Origin: CAZKNF01 sp964554105
Lineage (GTDB): Bacteria > Bacteroidota > Rhodothermia > Rhodothermales > VXPQ01
Length of the DNA stretch: 12,217 bases
Assembly: GCA_964554105.1 (NCBI GenBank)
Contig: CAZKNF010000087.1
Span: 1-12,217 of the forward strand
Reading direction: 5' to 3'
Made by a program: the position numbers and the translations under genes. Shown here piece by piece: positions 1 to 7,418 of the stretch. The notes beneath the pieces were generated by a model, which had not been told where the DNA came from, ran no database searches, and saw only the letters and a list, made by a program, of their open reading frames with translations. The first letter of the stretch is position 1; each line of letters opens with the position of its first letter.

Positions 1-569
1 AAGTCCGTCGAATCGATCAACTGGACGCGTCCGGAGATGCCGTCGCCGTCATCGTCTTCCGGATCGGCCAGCGCCAGAAGAGTCGAATCGTCCACAGCCT
101 CGAGATATCCGAGCCCCGTAATCGCCGGTGCCGTAAATCGAGCCACACCGGTAGCGGCCGATGGTATCTGCTCGGGAGGATAACCGCCAATCGCGCGATG
201 CTGAAGCTGAGGACCGCCGAACTCCTTCATCGAATCGAATGTGCCGTCCACCATCCTCCCGAACCGCGTCAGATCGAATGCCGGATGCCCCTTGCCCTCG
301 CCGGGATGGCACGCATCACACGATGTGGCCACAAACAGCGGCCCGGCGCCGTCCGCCTGAGAGAAGCGACGGCCGAATTCTTCATCGCCGATCAGGTGCA
401 GAGAGAGCTGGTCGGCCGTAAGCCCCTCGACCGGAGCGTCGAGAATGGCGTTCTCTTCAGGCAGATCGGGGAAAGGATCTAGAAAACCGTCGCATCCGAC
501 TGCGGAAAGCGCGACCAACGACAGGAGTGCCGCTAGACGCATCTGATATGGGAGGCAAAACCGGACCAT
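1..569 (-). CDS. Di-heme oxidoreductase (DHOR, DUF1111) family lipoprotein, partial (N-terminal 189 residues)
   Basis: The reading frame starts at the ATG at 569 and runs off the left edge, so only the N-terminal part is seen. A signal peptide ends in a lipobox (SAVGC, lipid Cys about residue 26), indicating an exported, membrane-anchored protein. One c-type heme site, SCDACH, lies at about residues 83-88. It is followed by family-typical stretches: RFG, GGPQLQ, GGYPPEQIP and DPEDDDGDGISG. Full-length members carry a second heme site, which would lie outside the window. They are periplasmic electron-transfer or peroxidase-like proteins of uncertain substrate, annotated in many genomes as 'thiol oxidoreductase', and as I recall often encoded near imelysin-like lipoproteins. 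An in-frame ATG at 542 gives a more conventional short signal peptide and is an equally good start. Neither start has a Shine-Dalgarno sequence. The family call is firm; the function is not. Confidence 0.88.
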   Translation of the reverse strand, partial: MVRFCLPYQMRLAALLSLVALSAVGCDGFLDPFPDLPEENAILDAPVEGLTADQLSLHLIGDEEFGRRFSQADGAGPLFVATSCDACHPGEGKGHPAFDLTRFGRMVDGTFDSMKEFGGPQLQHRAIGGYPPEQIPSAATGVARFTAPAITGLGYLEAVDDSTLLALADPEDDDGDGISGRVQLIDSTD

Positions 570-600
570 GATCGGTACTGTTTTGCGCTTAATATAAAAG

Positions 601-614
601 TTAGCTTCGGCTAA
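601..614. promoter_or_regulatory. TTAGC(TTCG)GCTAA dyad: candidate operator of the DHOR gene, or terminator of the DUF2254 gene
   Basis: This is a perfect 5-bp inverted repeat with a 4-nt loop. It sits inside a longer imperfect dyad at 591-624, whose outer arms AATAT/ATATT pair at symmetric distance. Read on minus, a TATTAT hexamer (622-617) precedes it, so it would cover the start region of a DHOR promoter. Its half-sites resemble the TTAGA/TCTAA arms upstream of the TonB receptor operon. Alternatively, on the minus strand the stem is followed by CTTTTATATT, which resembles a weak intrinsic terminator for the DUF2254 gene that ends at 671. The two readings do not exclude each other. Confidence 0.4.
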
Positions 615-670
615 TCATAATATTGTGTGCACCTATTTGCAACCATCTTTCTACGATGACCCTGAAACGA

Positions 671-2053
671 TCAGCGTCCGCCCTCTCCAGCTTGCCTGCG
701 GCCTTCGGCCGACCCGTCATGCCCGGCGATCGCGGAGAGCACCTTTTCGTACAGGACCTCCACGCGCTCCCGATCCTGATTCTGAGGCAGCTCGCTCCGG
801 CTGTTTTCGATCACCTGATTCGCGTGCCTGCGCAGTACGGCGCGTTCCGCTTCCATGCGGGTATGCCGCGCCGCGTCACCGATGATTTCCAGCACATGAA
901 GGGTGACGGTCGCGCTCCGGCCGCCGTACTCCTGAATTTGCTGAAGGGCGGAGTCCGTCATGTCGTCGAACGTAACCGGGTCCAGCACCACGCGTATGTT
1001 TCCGTCCTCATCCTTTCGGACGGACGGCGCCTGGCCGCGGGTCAGGCAGCGTGACAGGGCGGCGCCGAGCCAGTCCAGGCAGCGGATGGCCGTGAAGGGG
1101 TCGTTGATTCCGGGCGAGAGCGCCCGCACCGAGACCTCAACGAGCTGATCAACTGCGAAGAGCACATCCTGCGTGTGAGACCGCTCCTGCCCGGTGGTGA
1201 ATGCACTATGCAAATGATCGGACAGCGAATCATGGCATCTGGATGCAGGTCGGCAAAGGAGAAGCGGTTTGTAGGGAGAGATGAAATCGCCCGGACGACA
1301 GACCAGCTTGAGCACGACATCCGCCTTTCGCGCGTGCTCCACGAGGCCGCTCAGGTCGATGGCCTGCAGATAACCGGTTCCACGGGCGGACACCACGTGC
1401 ACATCTTCCTCGAAGCGTTCAGGCAGCGCCGGTTCGTTTGCCGGATCAGAGTCGTCCTCCATCTCTGGAAAGGTGCGGTCAATCGACGAAAACAGCTCCT
1501 TGCCGATCGTTGCCACCACCTTGGAGGCCTGAATGGAGAGGGCGACGTGGTGGATGAAATAGATGAGCACGCCGAGACTCCCCAGTGCCATGACCACACT
1601 CGTCGTCACGGAGAGCTGCGGGACGAAGCCTTCGTCGCCGCCCTCGATGGTTCGCAGTACCATGAGGCTGAAAACGAGCGTGGCGATGAAGGTGCCGAGG
1701 ACGAACTGGTTGCCGCGATCCTGCATGAAATTGCGCAGGACGCGCGGACCGAACTGTGACGAGGCGAGCGTGAGCGCGACCATCGTGATCGAGAACACGA
1801 CGCCGGCCACGGTGATCATCGAGCCCGCGATCACCGAGACGACTTCGCGCGCGCCATCCGACCCGCCCGTGTACAACCATCCCAGCTCCGACAGGAGGCC
1901 TTCCGCTTCCACGCGATCAAATTCGAGCAGGCCGAACGCGAGACCGAGTGCTCCCAGTGCCATAGCAGACGGGATAGCCCAGTAGCTGTACCGGATCGTC
2001 TCCCAGATCTTCGGAAGTCCGGACATGATGATGTGTCGCATCAGGAGAGCCAC
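671..2053 (-). CDS. DUF2254 family membrane protein
   Basis: The product is up to 460 residues. Four hydrophobic segments are visible in the N-terminal half, at about residues 24-45, 71-98, 117-136 and 148-173. A soluble C-terminal region follows, carrying the family hallmark ALSPGINDPFTA at 311-322, preceded by QDVLFAVDQLVE. The length and layout match DUF2254 proteins, which are predicted inner-membrane proteins of unknown function. The start is uncertain: in-frame ATGs at residues 1, 5 and 10 (2053, 2041, 2026) all lack a Shine-Dalgarno sequence. The third would begin MSGLPKIWETIRYSYW, close to how I recall family members beginning. The gene is divergent from the SDR gene and about 100 bp upstream of the DHOR gene on the same strand. 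Co-transcription with DHOR is possible, but the dyad between them argues for separate control. Confidence 0.9.
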   Translation of the reverse strand: MALLMRHIIMSGLPKIWETIRYSYWAIPSAMALGALGLAFGLLEFDRVEAEGLLSELGWLYTGGSDGAREVVSVIAGSMITVAGVVFSITMVALTLASSQFGPRVLRNFMQDRGNQFVLGTFIATLVFSLMVLRTIEGGDEGFVPQLSVTTSVVMALGSLGVLIYFIHHVALSIQASKVVATIGKELFSSIDRTFPEMEDDSDPANEPALPERFEEDVHVVSARGTGYLQAIDLSGLVEHARKADVVLKLVCRPGDFISPYKPLLLCRPASRCHDSLSDHLHSAFTTGQERSHTQDVLFAVDQLVEVSVRALSPGINDPFTAIRCLDWLGAALSRCLTRGQAPSVRKDEDGNIRVVLDPVTFDDMTDSALQQIQEYGGRSATVTLHVLEIIGDAARHTRMEAERAVLRRHANQVIENSRSELPQNQDRERVEVLYEKVLSAIAGHDGSAEGRRQAGEGGR

Positions 2054-2073
2054 GACTGTAATGTAGGCAATAG

Positions 2074-2093
2074 CCGCATATGCGCCTCCGCAT
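2074..2093. repeat. Three CGCAT half-sites in the DUF2254/SDR divergent promoter region
   Basis: The 20-bp stretch CCGCATATGCGCCTCCGCAT contains a perfect 10-bp palindrome CGCATATGCG (2075-2084) and a second CCGCAT copy starting 14 bp after the first. ATGCG-CCTC-CGCAT can also form a 5-bp stem with a 4-nt loop. It lies just upstream of the DUF2254 start, between two divergent genes, where an operator would be expected. Binding of a regulator is inferred only. Confidence 0.35.
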
Positions 2094-2210
2094 CAACCCG
2101 GATCGTGACGAATCGGCAGGAACCCACGAGATCGCAATCATGTGCACCTTCGAGCACTATGCATCCGACCTGCGTGTGCATTCTATCTGCAGGGGTTGAG
2201 GATTTATCCG

Positions 2211-2222
2211 AAGGAGGAGAGG
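2211..2222 (+). promoter_or_regulatory. Strong Shine-Dalgarno region of the SDR gene
   Basis: AAGGAGGAGAGG precedes the ATG at 2230. AAGGAGG is 12 nt away, and the overlapping GGAGAGG is 7 nt away. This fixes the SDR start, and it stands out because most genes in the window have no recognisable ribosome binding site. Confidence 0.75.
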
Positions 2223-2229
2223 ACATACG

Positions 2230-3252
2230 ATGAGAAGGAAGAAGGATTTAGACAAGCAGGTAATCGTGCTGACCGGTGCCACGAGCGGCATCGGTCTTGT
2301 CACCGCTCGCATGGCGGCGCGGCGCGGCGCACGCCTCGTACTGGCAGCGCGTAACGAAGAGGCGCTGCAGAATCTCGTCGCGGAGGTCGAGGCCGGCGGC
2401 ACGGAGGCGACGTATGTGGCCGGCGATGTCGCCGACGAGTCGACGGTTCGCGCTATCGCGGATAAGGCCCATGAGCGTTTCGGGGGCTTTGACACATGGG
2501 TGAACAACGCCGCGGTCTCGATTTACGGGTCGATCATGGAGATCGATCTGGCCGACCAGCGTCGTCTCTTCGAGACCAATTATTGGGGCACGGTTCACGG
2601 ATCACGGGTGGCCGTAAAGGAGCTTGGCGAACGGGGCGGCGCGCTCATCAATGTCGGCAGCGTGCTTTCCGACCGATCGATTCCGAAGCAAGGTCCCTAC
2701 TGCGCGTCGAAGCACGCGATCAAAGGATTTACCGACGCCCTGCGCATGGAAATCGAAGAGGACGACCTGCCGATTTCGGTGACGCTCATCAAACCGAGCG
2801 CAATCGATACGCCATATAAAGGCAACGCGAAGAACTATCTCGAACGTGCACCCAAGAATCCGCCTCCAGTCTATGCACCGGATGCCGTGGCGCGGGCGAT
2901 CCTGCACTGCGCGGTCCACCCGAGGCGCGACGTAATCATCGGGGGCGGAGGCATAGCCATCTCCGTTCTGGGAATGACATTTCCGCGCCTGACGGATTTC
3001 GTCATGGAGCGTACGATGTCGAAGCTTCAGCTGACCGACGATCCCGCCGGCGCCATCGACAATCACAACTTGAATCAGCCGTATCTGGACGGCGAAGAGC
3101 GAGGCGGCTACCCACATTACGTCTCCGAGACGAGCCTCTATACCGAGGCGGTGCTGCATCCCGTCATCACCGGAGCCACGCTGCTGGCGCTGGGAGCAGG
3201 CGCGGCCGCTGTCGCCGCGTGGAGCCGCAACGGCCGAAGCAGCGCCTTTTAA
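2230..3252 (+). CDS. SDR family NAD(P)-dependent oxidoreductase with C-terminal hydrophobic extension
   Basis: This is a classical short-chain dehydrogenase/reductase of 340 residues. The cofactor glycine motif TGATSGIG is at residues 15-22, and AARN at 39-42 ends the second strand. NNAA is at 92-95. The catalytic residues N117, S144, Y157 and K161 are all present (YCASK at 157-161), so the enzyme should be active. The substrate cannot be told from sequence. The catalytic domain normally ends near residue 250. Here about 90 more residues follow, including a PHYVSET region and a hydrophobic stretch at about 312-330 ending in basic WSRNGR, which suggests a C-terminal membrane anchor. The length and tail resemble a subgroup of SDRs common in Bacteroidota and Proteobacteria. 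It stands alone, divergent from DUF2254 and convergent with the cysteine desulfurase gene, so it is probably monocistronic. Confidence 0.93.
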   Translation: MRRKKDLDKQVIVLTGATSGIGLVTARMAARRGARLVLAARNEEALQNLVAEVEAGGTEATYVAGDVADESTVRAIADKAHERFGGFDTWVNNAAVSIYGSIMEIDLADQRRLFETNYWGTVHGSRVAVKELGERGGALINVGSVLSDRSIPKQGPYCASKHAIKGFTDALRMEIEEDDLPISVTLIKPSAIDTPYKGNAKNYLERAPKNPPPVYAPDAVARAILHCAVHPRRDVIIGGGGIAISVLGMTFPRLTDFVMERTMSKLQLTDDPAGAIDNHNLNQPYLDGEERGGYPHYVSETSLYTEAVLHPVITGATLLALGAGAAAVAAWSRNGRSSAF

Positions 3253-3293
3253 TCGGTCGCGACTGGAGTGAGTTACCACGGTCTCGGAGCGGA

Positions 3294-3320
3294 GGCGGAT
3301 CGTCTGAAAGACGGCGGATC
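3294..3320. repeat. Short direct repeat flanking a hairpin between convergent genes
   Basis: GGCGGATC occurs at 3294-3301 and 3313-3320, with CGTCT-GAA-AGACG (3301-3313) forming a 5-bp stem between the copies. It lies in the 73-bp gap between the SDR and cysteine desulfurase stop codons. There is no T-tract on either side, so a standard intrinsic terminator is not supported. It may still be a 3'-end structure. Confidence 0.3.
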
Positions 3321-3325
3321 TCCTA

Positions 3326-4486
3326 TCAGGATGCTGCAATCGCCGTTTTCCCTCGCACCGTGGATATCGCACTGCGCAGCCGCGCGATTGCGTGGTCGAC
3401 CATATCCTCCGTTGTGAATCTGCCGAGACTTATTCGCAGCGTGGCGAGCGACTCGTCCGGCGAAAGGCCCATCGCCGTCAGCACGTGGCTGGGTTCTCCC
3501 GAGCCTGACGAGCAGGCGCTTCCGGCCGAAAAGGCCAGGTCACGGGCTTCCATCATCAGGTCGGCGCCGCGGGTGTGATCGAATCGGATGCTCGACGTCT
3601 GCGGCAGGCGATCGACGGAGCCCGAGTTGACATACAGGCCGCCGAGCGCGGCCATCTCATGCTCGAAGCGGTCGCGAAGGGCAGACAATCTTTCGTATTC
3701 CACCTCCAGATGATCGCCGGCGATGGCGGCTGCGGCCCCGAGTCCGACGATGCCGGGCACATTCAGCGTACCGGACCGCCGACCGTTCTCGTGTCCGCCG
3801 CCGTCGAGCAGCGGCACGATGCGCACGCGTGGATTCCGGCGGCTCAAATACAACGCCCCCACGCCTTTGGGCGCGTAAAACTTATGGCCCGAGCAGGCTA
3901 GCAGATCCACGTGCGCGACGTTGACGGGCACCTTGCCGACCGCCTGTGTGGCATCACTCATCAGTAGGGCCCCCCGTTCGCGGACGATGGAGGCGATCTG
4001 TTGCATCGGGTGTATCGTCCCCACCTCGTTGTTGGCCCACATCACGCTGACAAGAATCGTGTCATCCCGAATCGTATCCGCGAGCTCGTCGAGATCGATC
4101 GATCCCTGGTGGTCGACGGAGAGGTAACTCACGTCGAATCCCTCGCGCTCGAGAGCCCGGCACGAATGGAGCACGGCACGGTGCTCGGTCTCCACCGTGA
4201 TGACGTGCTTTCCTTTCGACGAATACGCGCGAGCGACGCCCTTCACCGCCGTGTTGACGGCTTCGGTAGCGCCGCTGGTAAAGGTGATTTCGCCGGCTTC
4301 AGCGCCGATGAGCGCTGCGAGCCGCTCGCGAGCCCGCTCACAGGCCTCATCCGCCGCCCATCCGTACGGATGCCCCTTGCTCGACGGGTTACCGTACTGC
4401 TCTGTTAGAAAGGGCAGCATCTCGTCGACGACGCGACGATCGACCGGGGTGGATGCATTGTAATCGAGGTATATGACACCGTCCAT
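3326..4486 (-). CDS. Cysteine desulfurase family protein (NifS/IscS-like, PLP-dependent)
   Basis: The 386-residue protein should release sulfur from L-cysteine as an enzyme-bound persulfide for iron-sulfur clusters or thiolated cofactors. It belongs to the class-V aminotransferase fold. Visible residues are the N-terminal YLDYNASTP (6-14), the PLP-stacking His in ETEHRAV (His103), D178 and Q181 in SDATQAVG, the PLP-binding lysine in SGHKFYAPKG (K202), and the catalytic Cys325 in GSACSSGSGEPSHVL. The substrate-binding Arg in RISLGR is at 351. The length is normal and all key residues are kept. The start is placed at the first ATG because the conserved YLDYNAST block begins five residues in. 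No Shine-Dalgarno sequence is seen. No scaffold (iscU/sufU) or regulator (iscR) gene is adjacent, so whether it serves general Fe-S assembly or tRNA thiolation is open. Confidence 0.95.
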   Translation of the reverse strand: MDGVIYLDYNASTPVDRRVVDEMLPFLTEQYGNPSSKGHPYGWAADEACERARERLAALIGAEAGEITFTSGATEAVNTAVKGVARAYSSKGKHVITVETEHRAVLHSCRALEREGFDVSYLSVDHQGSIDLDELADTIRDDTILVSVMWANNEVGTIHPMQQIASIVRERGALLMSDATQAVGKVPVNVAHVDLLACSGHKFYAPKGVGALYLSRRNPRVRIVPLLDGGGHENGRRSGTLNVPGIVGLGAAAAIAGDHLEVEYERLSALRDRFEHEMAALGGLYVNSGSVDRLPQTSSIRFDHTRGADLMMEARDLAFSAGSACSSGSGEPSHVLTAMGLSPDESLATLRISLGRFTTEDMVDHAIARLRSAISTVRGKTAIAAS

Positions 4487-4598
4487 GGCTTCAATGGATG
4501 TGTTAATGGTCGGCTCTTGTTACGCGATCAGAGGCTCCAATATCCGGCATCGAGAAAATCGCGGCGCTTCTATCTTTTTCAATCTTCTTCACATTCGC

Positions 4599-4632
4599 AG
4601 TTGCACCCGAACTGCTGCAGGTTCTATATTTA
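4599..4632 (+). promoter_or_regulatory. Predicted promoter of the TonB-receptor operon
   Basis: TATATT at 4625-4630 matches the -10 hexamer at five of six positions. TTGCAC at 4601-4606, 18 bp upstream, is a weak -35. The same bases read as TATATTTA at 4625-4632, with GTTG at 4600-4603 about 21 bp upstream. That approximates the Bacteroidota-type pattern (TAnnTTTG with an upstream TTTG). A pyrimidine-rich run (about 4567-4598) lies just upstream. Confidence 0.45.
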
Positions 4633-4647
4633 GACTCAATCTAAATA
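4627..4647. promoter_or_regulatory. 21-bp palindrome overlapping the operon promoter (candidate metalloregulator operator)
   Basis: Two 8-bp arms, TATTTAGA (4627-4634) and TCTAAATA (4640-4647), are perfectly complementary around the 5-bp centre CTCAA. The site covers the 3' part of the -10 element and the expected transcription start, an ideal place for a repressor. TTTAGA/TCTAAA arms recall operators of DtxR/MntR-type metal repressors more than the Fur 7-1-7 box. Assignment to a given regulator is inference. Confidence 0.5.
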
Positions 4648-4669
4648 AGCCTTAATCGCTCATGTGGGC

Positions 4670-4888
4670 ATGCGCTGGAAAACATTCGCACTGATTTCCG
4701 CTCTTTTCCTCGTCACAGCATGCGAGGACGACCCGATCGTCGGACCGGGCGGTGAAGATGACAACGGAGGAGGCAGTTACGGCGTGATTCATTTCAATAC
4801 CCCGCCTGTAGCACCGCTCGACAGCGCATCGGTCGAATTCGTACGTCCGCCGGAGCCTGCAAGAAACGATAATCCGAAGCGCTTCTGA
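4670..4888 (+). CDS. Small putative lipoprotein of unknown function, first gene of the operon
   Basis: This encodes 72 residues. The N-terminus MRWKTFALISALFLVTAC is a textbook lipoprotein signal ending in lipobox VTAC, with the lipid Cys at residue 18. The mature part is only about 55 residues. It begins with a very acidic, glycine-rich linker (EDDPIVGPGGEDDNGGG) and continues with a proline-rich tail (HFNTPPVAPLDS, RPPEPARNDNPKRF). I recognise no domain. There are no further cysteines, and no heme or metal motif is obvious. A GTG two codons upstream (4664) could also start the frame, but the ATG at 4670 is preferred for its standard signal peptide. The stop is two bases before the TonB receptor start, so the two are almost certainly co-transcribed and probably translationally coupled. 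The context suggests an accessory surface or periplasmic partner of the receptor. Confidence 0.7.
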   Translation: MRWKTFALISALFLVTACEDDPIVGPGGEDDNGGGSYGVIHFNTPPVAPLDSASVEFVRPPEPARNDNPKRF

Positions 4889-4890
4889 AC

Positions 4891-7383
4891 ATGTTGTATC
4901 GTGTTGCCGGGATCCTGTTCTGCATTCTTATCAGTATCGGGCCGTGTTCTTTGGCCCTAGGGCAGGATGCGACCTCACACGCGGTCCTCACCGGTGAGAT
5001 TCGTGACGCGCAGACGCGCGAGCCCCTTTACGGCGCGACGATCGCGGTGAAGCGGGACGACAGGGTGGTTTTGGGCACGACGACGGACACTAACGGCCGG
5101 TTCGAGGTACGCGGCCTCGAGCCGGGACCCGCCGTCGTCGAGGTCCGATTTGTCGGATTCACTCCGCACCAGAAAAGGCTCGAACTGACCCCAGGGGAGC
5201 ACTACACGCTTTTCGTCGGGCTGGAGTCCCAGCCGGTGACACTCTCCGCGCTTGAAATCATCGGCGAATCTCCCAACGTATATCGGAAGCTCCCCGGCAC
5301 CGCTACGCGCCTCGATGCGCGTGAGGTCGAGCTAATCAACCCGCTCGGCACCCAGGAGCTGCTGCGCTACGTTCCCGGGATCCACGGCTTCGCCGATGAC
5401 GGTATCGGCAATTCACGCATCTCCATCGGGATTCGCGGTCTGAATCCGCGGCGCTCCTCTCGCGTGCTTGTTTTGGAGGACGGCATTCCGATCCAGCCGG
5501 CCCTGTATGTCTATCCGAACATGTACTACAATCCGCCCGTCGAGCGGATCGACCGAGTGGAGGTCATCAAGGGCAGTGCAGCGATTAAATTCGGTCCGCA
5601 GACGATGGGCGGCGTCGTCAATTACATCACGAGCCGTCCGCGCCCTTCCTTCGGATACAGCGCCCGGGCCACCACCGGCACGAACGGCTACGTGAGCCTC
5701 TTCACGGAGATTGGAGGCTGGGGCAACGAGACATTCAAGCCGGAAGTGCAGATGCTTTTCAAGCGGGGCGACGGATTTCGGCAGAACAATGACTTCATCC
5801 AGTACAATGGGACGGCCAAGGTCAGCATCTTCCCTGATGCCGAGCGGGTATACTACGTCAAGGCGAACGTCAATTACGAGCATTCCAACGCCACGTACAC
5901 GGGGTTGACGGAGTATTCTTTCCGCAATGAGGCCGATTTCAATCCCAAAGAAGACGATGCGTTCGATGTGTTTCGGTCGTCCATCGACCTGATCTCGACC
6001 CGCCGGCATTCGAGCCGGCTTAACTCGACGACTCGCGGATATCTCAGCTTCTTCGATCGCCGCTGGTGGCGCGAGCAGGACGTGTTCGTGCGGCCGTCCG
6101 CTCTCGCCGAAGAGCCTCCGATGACGTTCGAGCCCCTGCCGTGGTACACCGGAGGCGATCTCGTGCGCGTAGGTGGGCGTGGCGAAAACTTCGGCATCCT
6201 TCGCACTTTCTACACCGGCGGTGTGGAGCATTCGTACGACGTCGGCCACGTGCTTTTCGGCGCGGCGGCGCACCTCGAGGCGGGTGCTCGCGTCCACTGG
6301 GAGCGGTTCGTCGACGACAAGAAGGTCGGAAACGCTCCAGACGCCCGCGACGGCGTGTATTATACCGGCGACCCTGACGATCCGGCCACGCTCGACATCG
6401 TCGGGCAGAGTCATCACTACGAGACCACAGCTCTCGCGCTGTACGCCGAGGAACGGCTCGATTTCGGCCGTCTCTCCGTCGTGCCCGGCATGCGTTTCGA
6501 GGTATTCGAGCAGGAGCGCATCGATCGGCTGAACGGTTCGACGTATCTCGACAGGACGTCGGCCGTGGTTCTCCCCGGCGTCGGGGTCAACTACGCACTC
6601 GGTGCCGCCAACCTGTTCGGAGGCATTCATCGCGGCTACACGCCGCCGTCGAGCGGTGCGCTGAAGGTCGTCAATTTCGGCGAGGAGGCCGATGAAGGCG
6701 GACTCGACCTGAAGTCCGAAAAGAGCTGGAACAGCGAAATCGGCATTCGGGCTGCCGGTGACCGGATCGCCTTCGAGGCCGCAGCTTTCCACATGGCCAT
6801 CGTGGATATCGTCGCGGCGGGGCGCGGGACCGCTTTCAACAATCTGGGGCGCGTTCGGACCTACGGGGTCGAATGGAGCAGTACGCTCCGCGGATCGACG
6901 ATCGCCGGCGTTCTGCCGGACCTCCATCTGACCTACACCTTGCTTCAGACGGAGGTCCTCGAAGGCCGCATCCGATCAGCGCAGCGCGCCGGCGTCGAGG
7001 TGGACATCGCTGGAAACGAACTGCCGTATGCACCGGCCCATACGCTCTCGGCGGGGCTCGAGAAAGCATTTGGATTCGGTCTGGCCCTTCGGGCGGATGT
7101 CCGGTTCGTAGACCGCGTCTATACCGATTTCGAGAACATCGAAACGACATCAAATCGAGGTGACACCGGGCCCGTCCCGGCGTACTCCGTGATCGACGCG
7201 AGTGCGCGATATCGCGTATCTCAGCGACTGCAGGTCGTCCTGCTGGCCAAGAACGTGCTGGACGAGATTTACATCGGCTCGCGCCTCCATTCGAATCCCG
7301 GGCAGCCGGAGGCGCATCTGAGCTCCGGCATCATGCCCGGCACCCGACGCCAGATAAATCTGGCCCTTCGCTATAACTACTAA
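4891..7383 (+). CDS. TonB-dependent receptor, FecA-type, with N-terminal carboxypeptidase-regulatory-like domain
   Basis: The 830-residue outer-membrane protein imports a scarce ligand with energy from TonB-ExbBD. The signal peptide is about residues 1-25 (ends LALGQ). A carboxypeptidase-regulatory-like domain spans about 33-112 (TGEIRDAQTREPLYGATI, then TTTDTNGRFEVRGL), as is usual in Bacteroidota. The plug spans about 135-250 with IRGLNPRRSSRVLVLEDGIP at 181-200, RIDRVEVIKGSAAIKFGP at 219-236 and GGVVNYITSRP at 240-250. This spacing closely resembles the ferric-citrate receptor FecA plug. A 22-strand-type barrel fills the rest and ends in a terminal aromatic (ALRYNY), the usual BAM signal. 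The start is two bases after the preceding stop. A ferric chelate is the most likely ligand, but the exact siderophore or other metal complex cannot be read from sequence. Confidence 0.93.
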   Translation: MLYRVAGILFCILISIGPCSLALGQDATSHAVLTGEIRDAQTREPLYGATIAVKRDDRVVLGTTTDTNGRFEVRGLEPGPAVVEVRFVGFTPHQKRLELTPGEHYTLFVGLESQPVTLSALEIIGESPNVYRKLPGTATRLDAREVELINPLGTQELLRYVPGIHGFADDGIGNSRISIGIRGLNPRRSSRVLVLEDGIPIQPALYVYPNMYYNPPVERIDRVEVIKGSAAIKFGPQTMGGVVNYITSRPRPSFGYSARATTGTNGYVSLFTEIGGWGNETFKPEVQMLFKRGDGFRQNNDFIQYNGTAKVSIFPDAERVYYVKANVNYEHSNATYTGLTEYSFRNEADFNPKEDDAFDVFRSSIDLISTRRHSSRLNSTTRGYLSFFDRRWWREQDVFVRPSALAEEPPMTFEPLPWYTGGDLVRVGGRGENFGILRTFYTGGVEHSYDVGHVLFGAAAHLEAGARVHWERFVDDKKVGNAPDARDGVYYTGDPDDPATLDIVGQSHHYETTALALYAEERLDFGRLSVVPGMRFEVFEQERIDRLNGSTYLDRTSAVVLPGVGVNYALGAANLFGGIHRGYTPPSSGALKVVNFGEEADEGGLDLKSEKSWNSEIGIRAAGDRIAFEAAAFHMAIVDIVAAGRGTAFNNLGRVRTYGVEWSSTLRGSTIAGVLPDLHLTYTLLQTEVLEGRIRSAQRAGVEVDIAGNELPYAPAHTLSAGLEKAFGFGLALRADVRFVDRVYTDFENIETTSNRGDTGPVPAYSVIDASARYRVSQRLQVVLLAKNVLDEIYIGSRLHSNPGQPEAHLSSGIMPGTRRQINLALRYNY

Positions 7384-7418
7384 CGCTCGCCTGGCCGAGC
7401 ACTTTTATATAGATCCCA

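Noticed and set aside
2602..3372. 256-codon minus-strand frame across the SDR 3' half
   Set aside because: It lies opposite intact SDR catalytic motifs and has no recognisable domain.
5413..6927. 504-codon minus-strand open frame inside the TonB receptor gene
   Set aside because: The plus strand encodes a full FecA-type receptor with plug and barrel motifs. The antisense frame has Arg/Val-rich composition without domains, typical of GC-rich shadow frames.
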